A stretch of DNA of 22,194 bases from a virus. Location of the stretch: IMG/VR virus record IMGVR_UViG_3300042294_003954, positions 1-22,194 of that record. One strand, written 5' to 3'. Below, piece after piece: positions 16,531 to 22,194 of this stretch; positions within the stretch are counted from its first letter, which is position 1, and each line of letters starts with the position of its first letter. The position numbers were made by a program, and so were the translations under genes. A model generated the notes under the pieces. It worked only from the letters and a program-made list of their open reading frames with translations. It did no database searches and was not told the origin of the DNA.

Positions 16531-19500
16531 ATGAACGACCAAGATCAATTTAGTTTCATGGACAAGCCCAATCAGCCCGTGCCGTCGCCGGGCCAGCTTG
16601 GGTCTGAGGCCTATGCGTTCATGGACGAGGGCGGCGGTTACAGCCTTAAAGAATACGCGACCCAATATGGCAGCAGCTTTCTCCAAGGGTTGACTGGCGC
16701 TTTTACTGGCGCCGTCGAAGGCCTTGGCATTTTGTCGGAAAAGCTGACTGGAGAATCGCAGCTTGACGACCGGGCGCGTGAAATGCAGGCAAGCGTTCAG
16801 CAGTTTGCGCCGGGCGTTACCGGTCTAGGCCAAGGCTGGACTGCTGGAATTGGAGGCGCTTTTGGCAGCGCAACGGGTTTTGTGTTGGCAGGAGCGGCAA
16901 CGGGCGGAACGGGCGCGCTTGCTGGGCGTGGTTTAGCTGGCGTTGGCGCGCTTGGGCGGGCTGCCGGGGCAAGCGCCGAGGCAATTGGCGCTGCGGGGGC
17001 CGCTGTGGGCCGTGGCGTGCAGATGGCTACTGCTGGGGGCATTGGGGCGCTGGGCAACGCAGCCGCGCGCTACGAGGAAGCCAAAGCCCTTGGCAAGTCC
17101 GAAGATGAAGCGTGGGGGTCGTACCTTGCGGGCGCGGCGATTGGCTCGCTCGAAATCGTGCCTGTGGGCTTGGCAAGGTCGGCGCAGCGTCTTGGCCGGA
17201 TTAACAACCGCACCGGCGGCGCCCTTAGCAAGTTGACCGTCGGCCAAGTGATGCTTGCCGAAGGTTTGGAAGAAGCTGGGCAGGAGGCGCTGAACGAAAG
17301 CCTCAACCAGTTGGCCGACTATGCGATGGGCATCAAGTCCGCCGAGGAAGCGTTTGAGTTTGGGGAAGTTTTGAAGTCCGGCGTGCTTGGATTCCTGCCG
17401 GGCAGCGCCATTTCAGGTTTGACTGCCAAGGCGCAGATTGCCGCCGATCTTGCGGAGCAGCGCAAGGCGTTGGCCGAAAAGGAAGCCGCCGAACTGCCCA
17501 AGAAGCTGGAAGAACAGCGCATCCAAGGCTTGACCGAACAGGTCGAGGGTGCAACTAAGCAAGCCGAGCAGCTAAACCAGCTTTACGAAATGGGCCAAAA
17601 GGAGCTTGAACGGCTCAAAGGCCCGGCGGAAGTTGCAGAGGGCGAAACGCCGCGTCCTGTCGGCACGCCGGAACAGATTGCCCAGCTTGAAAAGCAGCTA
17701 GAGCAAATTGGCGAAGCGCGCGAAATTTCCGCCAAGCAACTTGAAGCAGTCGCGGCGGAAACGGAGTTGTCGGCCAAGGCCGAATTGGCTGGCGACTACG
17801 GGTACGCGCGTGCCGCCGCCGAGCGCAAGGGCTTGCTGGAGGAGTTCGAAAAGTCTCAGGAACCGGGGGCTGAACGCCTTATGGTGCCTGAAGAAGAAGC
17901 CAAGTGGGCCGCCACCAAGGAGCAATGGAAGAAAACCAAGGCGTTTGGCGCCTTGCCAATCAATGTAGACACGATTCGGCCCGTGCTTCCGGCCAGCGAT
18001 TCGCAGCGCAACGCCGAGCGGATCCTGAACGAGGCGGGCGTAGATGTCGAATTCTTAGACCTTGGCGCGGGCAGCGAAGCCGTGCAGGGATTCCAGCAAG
18101 GCAATAAGGTCTATCTGAACTCGCGCCTGTCGGAAGGCCAATTGCTGCGCACGGTCGCGCGGCACGAAGGCTACCACTCGCTGTACAGGAAGTCGCCGGA
18201 AGAATGGCAAGCGACGCTGAACAAGATGCAGCAAGTCGCGCCAAATGTGTTCAACGCCGCGATGAACAAGGCCGCAAGCGAAATTTCGACGCGGCTTGGT
18301 CTTGACGAAGCCAAATTGCGCAAGCGGCTGCAAACGCCGGAAGGGCGTGCCGAACTAACGAACGAGACGATGTCGTCGATGGCCGACATCTTTAGTTCCA
18401 CGATTGACGCGCTGCGCGAAAACCCTTCGCTGGCCGACGAGTTGATCCAAAAAGACCCCGGCTTCTTCCGCAAGATCTGGGAATGGGTCAAGGAACGGCT
18501 GAACAAGATCGGCTTTGATTTCAACACGCTGTCCGCCGAGGAGCAGAAAGCACTCGGCAAGCTGCCCAAGCTGCTGTACAAGACGACGGACGGCGAGGTC
18601 GAAGTGGAGGCGTCGGTCAACGAGCGCATTGCTGGCGCCAACACGCTGATTGCGCTGTGGGATCGCGCGCAAGCCGGAACCGAGGTGGCCATGTCCAGCC
18701 GCCAACGGCAAGCGCGCATCTTTGCCAAGCGGACTTTGGCAACCATTGAGGCGACTAAAAAAACTGAAGCCAAGGTCAAGGAAGACATTGATGCGGAAGA
18801 CGCCGAAGCCGCAGCAAAGCGCAAAGAAGCCGAAGAAAAAGAACAAGCGCGGGTCGCCAAAAAGCGCGAAGCCGAAATTACCAAAGTAGTCAACAAGATC
18901 AAGCAAATCTCGGAAACCGAGGAGTCTTGGTATTTGGTTGAAGCAGCGGGCACGGCTACGACGATTGAAGACCGCAACACCGCCGTCCAAATGCTGCCGT
19001 TTGGGCTTAAGGATGCAACGGCAGAGGAAACCAACCGCCTAGGCCAAGCACTTGTCGCAAGGTACGACAAGTATGCGGCTAGAGCCAAGGCCGCAGCCGA
19101 ACGCAAAGCGGAGCAAAAGCAAAAGGAAGCGGATCAGAAAACGCGCGCTGCTGAAGAACTGGCCGCGAGACAGGCAGAAGCCCAACGCAAGCGGGAAGCT
19201 GCCGAGTTGGCAAAACAGCAACGGGAGGAAGCCGCCAAGGCCAAACAAGCCGAGCGTGAGTTTGAGCAGGAGCGAAAGGCGCTGCAACGGCAACGCGAAA
19301 AAGAGCAAGCTGCCGAAGAACGGCGCCGCAACGCAAAAGAGCGCAGGAATGCCGCTGCCGAACGGCTAGCGGCAAAGCAAGTTGAGAAAGAGCGAAAGGA
19401 AGCCGAAAAACAACAGCGCAAGGCGGACGCGGCAGCGGCCAAGCTGGCTGAACAGCAGCGCAGGGAACGGGAAGCCGCAGAAGCGGCGGAAGCCGCCGCT

Positions 19501-22194
19501 CAAGTTGCGGAGCAACAAGAGCAAGAAGAAAAGGAAGCTCGCACGCGCCGCAAGGGCGAACGCATCCCCAAGTTGCGTCGCGGGTACATTGCGCCGGGGC
19601 AACTGCGCGTTGGCGACATCGTCAGTTACAACTACTGGAAGGCTAAAGTTATCGAGGCTACGGGCAGCGGCTTGGAGCAGCGGGTCAAGCTGCAACGGCT
19701 GTCTGACGCCGAAGCCAAGATGATCGACACTATGGATCGGCAGGATTGGTGGAATGCCGTTCCGTTTGCCGGGCGCGTGTTCACGGTTAACATGACCAGC
19801 TCCAAGATCATCAGCTTGGTCGCGTCTCGCAGCGAAGAAGAAGTGCTGGAGGAAGATGGCGTCAAGATGTTGCGCGAACGACTTCGCGCGGATCTGGAAC
19901 GCCGCGAAGGCGATCCGCCCCGTTTCAGCATCGTCGGGCAATACGACGACATGGCCGTGGACATGCGCTACTCCAAGGCGCTGGGCTTGATGGAGGCGTT
20001 CAAGGCTGGCGGAGAAATTCCGGCAACCAGCACATGGGACGCCATCCACGATTACAAGTCGCGAGGCTTTGACCGCGATGAATGGAATCAGGCCATCAAG
20101 TATTTCGAGGAATACGGCATGTGGCCGTACCTGAGCGCCGGGCAATACACCATTCCGGTGCAGATCGACACGCAAGTCGAGCCGCTGTTCTCGATCAACC
20201 TTGGCAAGAAAGAGCAGGCGATCCACGAACCGACGGGCTTGCCGCTCAACAAGAACGGCACGGTCACGGTTTATTACCCGACCACCAACGACAATGCGCG
20301 CAGGCTGATCGAAACTCGTGAACTGGTCGGGCACTCGGTGGACGCCAAGCGCATTTACCTGACCAACGAGTCCAGCGGTGCGGCCATTGCGAAAAAGCCG
20401 GGCACTATCGAGCAGCCGACAGATGGCGCCAATGTACTGCTGCACATCGACCCCAACCTGCTGTCGTTGGATGCCGAGTACGAAGGCGGGCGCAAGGACT
20501 TTTACATCACCATTCGCGAAGGCGAAGCATTTGACCAAAAGATGAAGCAGGTCAAGTTGTTTACGCTGGACATTGATCGCGACAAGCCAGTTTCTCCTCC
20601 GCTTACTCTGGACAAACTTAACGAAGCGGTCGCGGATGCAGTTGCCGCCTATCGCGCGCTCAAACCCGAGCAGCGCAAGGAGCGGCTGCGCGAAGCCAAG
20701 AAGAGGCTCAAGGCCAAGCACAATGTCGGCGTGTTGCTGTCGCAGCCCAACGCCAAGCTGCGCAAGACCTCCGACGAAATGGGGCCGCGCACCAAAAACG
20801 GCAAAAGGGTCAGTTCGCTTGGTCTGGGTCTGGCGTCCGCGCAGAAGCTTGGCGACAAGCTAAACCTGTGCGCAAATTCGGCCAATTGCCGCGATACATG
20901 CTTGGGCGACAAGTCAGGCTTGAATGCACTATACGGCGGCGAAGGCAGCAGTCGTTCCGGCCCGCGCCTCTCGCAATACCTGAAGACCGAGGCGCTTGTC
21001 CTTAGCACGGAAGACTTTGCCGTTGCCCTGTACGCGGAAATCGAGAAGTTCGAGCGCGCCGTGCTTCGGGAGCGTCGTCAACCTAGCGTGCGCCTGAACC
21101 AAACCTCCGACCTGCCGCCGTCGGTGCTGAAGCCGTTCATCGAGGCGTTCCCGCGCACGATCTTCTACGACTACACCAAGCTGCACAGCAGTTCCATTGC
21201 GCCCAACCATCACCTGACATACAGCTCCACGGGCTGGTCGCAGATGATCGACGGCGAATATCAGGAGAGCAAGGGCACCAACTGGGGCCGCATGCGCAAC
21301 ATGCTGGACTCTGGTTTCAATGTGGCGATCTCGTTTACCGGGCGCGGCAAAACAAGCTTGCCCGATTTCATCCTCGACGAGCAAACTGGCATCAAATACA
21401 AGGTGATCGACGGCGACACCTACGACGCACGATTCTTGGATCAACAGCCGGAGGGGCAACCGGGCATCGTCATTGGCCTGCGCAACAAGGACGACACGCG
21501 CGCGGCTGGCAAGGAGCCGCTGCTGGAGGAACTCAAAGCCAAGGGGCGCAGCCTGTTTGTGTATTACGACCGCCAAGTGCATGGCCCGACCTTGGGCGTG
21601 CCGCCGCAAAAGGCAAGCGAAGAAACGATTGCGCGGCTAAAGGAGCGGATGAAAGCCGCCCCGCCCGCGCAGGCTGAAGCCGAGCTTGAAGGCGAGCAGG
21701 AAACACCCAGTTTCTCCGTTCTAGGCCGCGTCACGCCGGAGATGGACGCGGAATACATGGCCGCTGTTGAAAGCGGCGACATGGTCACGGCGCAGCGGAT
21801 GGTGGACAAGGCAGCGCGTGCCGCCGGATACGCCATTGGCCCTGTGTATCACGCTGGCCGGAAAAAATTCAATCGGTTTATGAGCTTGTCGGAGCAAGCT
21901 GAAGAAGCCGGTGAATCCTACGAACCGGAAGGTTACGACGGCGGGAACTTGGGCATTGGGTTCTACTTTACTCCAGACAAAGCTTATGCGTCTAAATACG
22001 GAAAAGCGCGAAAGTTTTATTTGAAAATTGACAAGCTTTTAGATTTTGCAGACGAGCAAAACAAAAAACGGTTTGGTGAATTGCTAGATGAAATGACCGA
22101 AGATTTGGGGGAAGTTGCGCAAGGCGAAGTTATTGACGCTTTGGTGGATGAAACTAATTCAACTGGCGTTGTTGGTTACGGTGTTGGCGGTATG
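16531..22194 (+). CDS. Giant polyvalent/ejection protein: zincin motif, coiled coils, gp88-like domain, ADP-ribosyltransferase (3' end outside window)
   Basis: At least 1888 residues are visible, with no stop before the edge. Order of parts: residues 50-190, Gly/Ala-rich hydrophobic segments compatible with membrane contact; about 490-620, a zinc metallopeptidase-like region with HEGYH at 545-549 and a possible third ligand Glu612 (TNETMSSMADIF); about 721-800 and 849-1010, highly charged Lys/Glu/Arg/Ala coiled coils; about 1020-1045, a small beta segment (QLRVGDIVSYNYWKAKVIEA); 1231-1332, a possible ADP-ribosyltransferase-like region; about 1395-1675, a gp88-like domain with Cys1447, Cys1453 and Cys1457; from 1771, an ADP-ribosyltransferase-like domain (GPVYHAG, LGIGFYFTPDKAYASKYG). 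This matches known phage polyvalent proteins, thought to enter the host with DNA and modify host targets. It fills the T7 gp16 position. The ATG follows the previous stop by 13 bases without a Shine-Dalgarno, so coupling is likely. Confidence 0.85.
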   Translation, partial: MNDQDQFSFMDKPNQPVPSPGQLGSEAYAFMDEGGGYSLKEYATQYGSSFLQGLTGAFTGAVEGLGILSEKLTGESQLDDRAREMQASVQQFAPGVTGLGQGWTAGIGGAFGSATGFVLAGAATGGTGALAGRGLAGVGALGRAAGASAEAIGAAGAAVGRGVQMATAGGIGALGNAAARYEEAKALGKSEDEAWGSYLAGAAIGSLEIVPVGLARSAQRLGRINNRTGGALSKLTVGQVMLAEGLEEAGQEALNESLNQLADYAMGIKSAEEAFEFGEVLKSGVLGFLPGSAISGLTAKAQIAADLAEQRKALAEKEAAELPKKLEEQRIQGLTEQVEGATKQAEQLNQLYEMGQKELERLKGPAEVAEGETPRPVGTPEQIAQLEKQLEQIGEAREISAKQLEAVAAETELSAKAELAGDYGYARAAAERKGLLEEFEKSQEPGAERLMVPEEEAKWAATKEQWKKTKAFGALPINVDTIRPVLPASDSQRNAERILNEAGVDVEFLDLGAGSEAVQGFQQGNKVYLNSRLSEGQLLRTVARHEGYHSLYRKSPEEWQATLNKMQQVAPNVFNAAMNKAASEISTRLGLDEAKLRKRLQTPEGRAELTNETMSSMADIFSSTIDALRENPSLADELIQKDPGFFRKIWEWVKERLNKIGFDFNTLSAEEQKALGKLPKLLYKTTDGEVEVEASVNERIAGANTLIALWDRAQAGTEVAMSSRQRQARIFAKRTLATIEATKKTEAKVKEDIDAEDAEAAAKRKEAEEKEQARVAKKREAEITKVVNKIKQISETEESWYLVEAAGTATTIEDRNTAVQMLPFGLKDATAEETNRLGQALVARYDKYAARAKAAAERKAEQKQKEADQKTRAAEELAARQAEAQRKREAAELAKQQREEAAKAKQAEREFEQERKALQRQREKEQAAEERRRNAKERRNAAAERLAAKQVEKERKEAEKQQRKADAAAAKLAEQQRREREAAEAAEAAAQVAEQQEQEEKEARTRRKGERIPKLRRGYIAPGQLRVGDIVSYNYWKAKVIEATGSGLEQRVKLQRLSDAEAKMIDTMDRQDWWNAVPFAGRVFTVNMTSSKIISLVASRSEEEVLEEDGVKMLRERLRADLERREGDPPRFSIVGQYDDMAVDMRYSKALGLMEAFKAGGEIPATSTWDAIHDYKSRGFDRDEWNQAIKYFEEYGMWPYLSAGQYTIPVQIDTQVEPLFSINLGKKEQAIHEPTGLPLNKNGTVTVYYPTTNDNARRLIETRELVGHSVDAKRIYLTNESSGAAIAKKPGTIEQPTDGANVLLHIDPNLLSLDAEYEGGRKDFYITIREGEAFDQKMKQVKLFTLDIDRDKPVSPPLTLDKLNEAVADAVAAYRALKPEQRKERLREAKKRLKAKHNVGVLLSQPNAKLRKTSDEMGPRTKNGKRVSSLGLGLASAQKLGDKLNLCANSANCRDTCLGDKSGLNALYGGEGSSRSGPRLSQYLKTEALVLSTEDFAVALYAEIEKFERAVLRERRQPSVRLNQTSDLPPSVLKPFIEAFPRTIFYDYTKLHSSSIAPNHHLTYSSTGWSQMIDGEYQESKGTNWGRMRNMLDSGFNVAISFTGRGKTSLPDFILDEQTGIKYKVIDGDTYDARFLDQQPEGQPGIVIGLRNKDDTRAAGKEPLLEELKAKGRSLFVYYDRQVHGPTLGVPPQKASEETIARLKERMKAAPPAQAEAELEGEQETPSFSVLGRVTPEMDAEYMAAVESGDMVTAQRMVDKAARAAGYAIGPVYHAGRKKFNRFMSLSEQAEEAGESYEPEGYDGGNLGIGFYFTPDKAYASKYGKARKFYLKIDKLLDFADEQNKKRFGELLDEMTEDLGEVAQGEVIDALVDETNSTGVVGYGVGGM

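Noticed and set aside
19366-20721. Long - strand open frame (451 codons) inside the giant gene
   Set aside because: The + strand frame here continues without break through recognisable coiled-coil and beta regions. The antisense frame has no coherent domain.

Overview
The window is the late, structural half of a tailed double-stranded DNA phage, or a prophage of one, with a short-tail (podovirus-like) gene set. All credible genes lie on the + strand and are packed end to end. Gaps run from 1 to about 60 bases, and several starts overlap the previous stop. I see no tRNA, rRNA, CRISPR array, integrase, transposase or bacterial housekeeping gene. The host cannot be named. Much of the DNA is GC-rich, which suggests a GC-rich bacterium, probably proteobacterial; that is a weak inference.

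Layout, left to right. Bases 2-973 are the 3' part of the large terminase, cut by the window edge. The head module follows: portal (966-2900), a small unknown protein (2902-3207), a scaffold-like protein (3188-4309) and the major capsid protein (4335-5564). A LamG-like, probably virion-surface protein (5584-6318) ends at a strong stem-loop (6325-6364). The neck and tail module has a head-tail adaptor candidate (6377-7120), two small tandem paralogues (7122-7469 and 7471-7836), a very long nozzle-like beta-propeller protein carrying a large LamG-type insertion (7840-12153), and a tail fibre (12146-13183) with a shaft that resembles adenovirus-type triple beta-spiral repeats. The last module (13239 to the right edge) looks like a three-gene ejection set analogous by position and character to T7 gp14, gp15 and gp16: a 221-residue protein with a hydrophobic N-terminus, an 866-residue coiled-coil protein, and a giant open-ended protein of at least 1888 residues.

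The giant protein is the most interesting object. It combines a glycine/alanine-rich hydrophobic N-terminus, a HEGYH zinc-peptidase motif, long charged coiled coils, a possible ADP-ribosyltransferase-like segment, a cysteine-containing gp88-like domain, and a clear ADP-ribosyltransferase-like domain running off the edge. This is the architecture of phage 'polyvalent proteins', which are thought to be delivered with the genome and to act in the host at once. The terminase packages DNA through the portal into a shell built by scaffold and capsid. Adaptor, nozzle and fibre close the head and bind the host. The last three products would be injected.

Base composition is patchy. The terminase-capsid block, the end of the nozzle gene and the centre of the giant gene are GC-rich. 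The LamG insert, the middle of the 866-residue protein and the terminal ADP-ribosyltransferase region are much richer in AT, consistent with modular acquisition. All functional names are from motif reading without database search.
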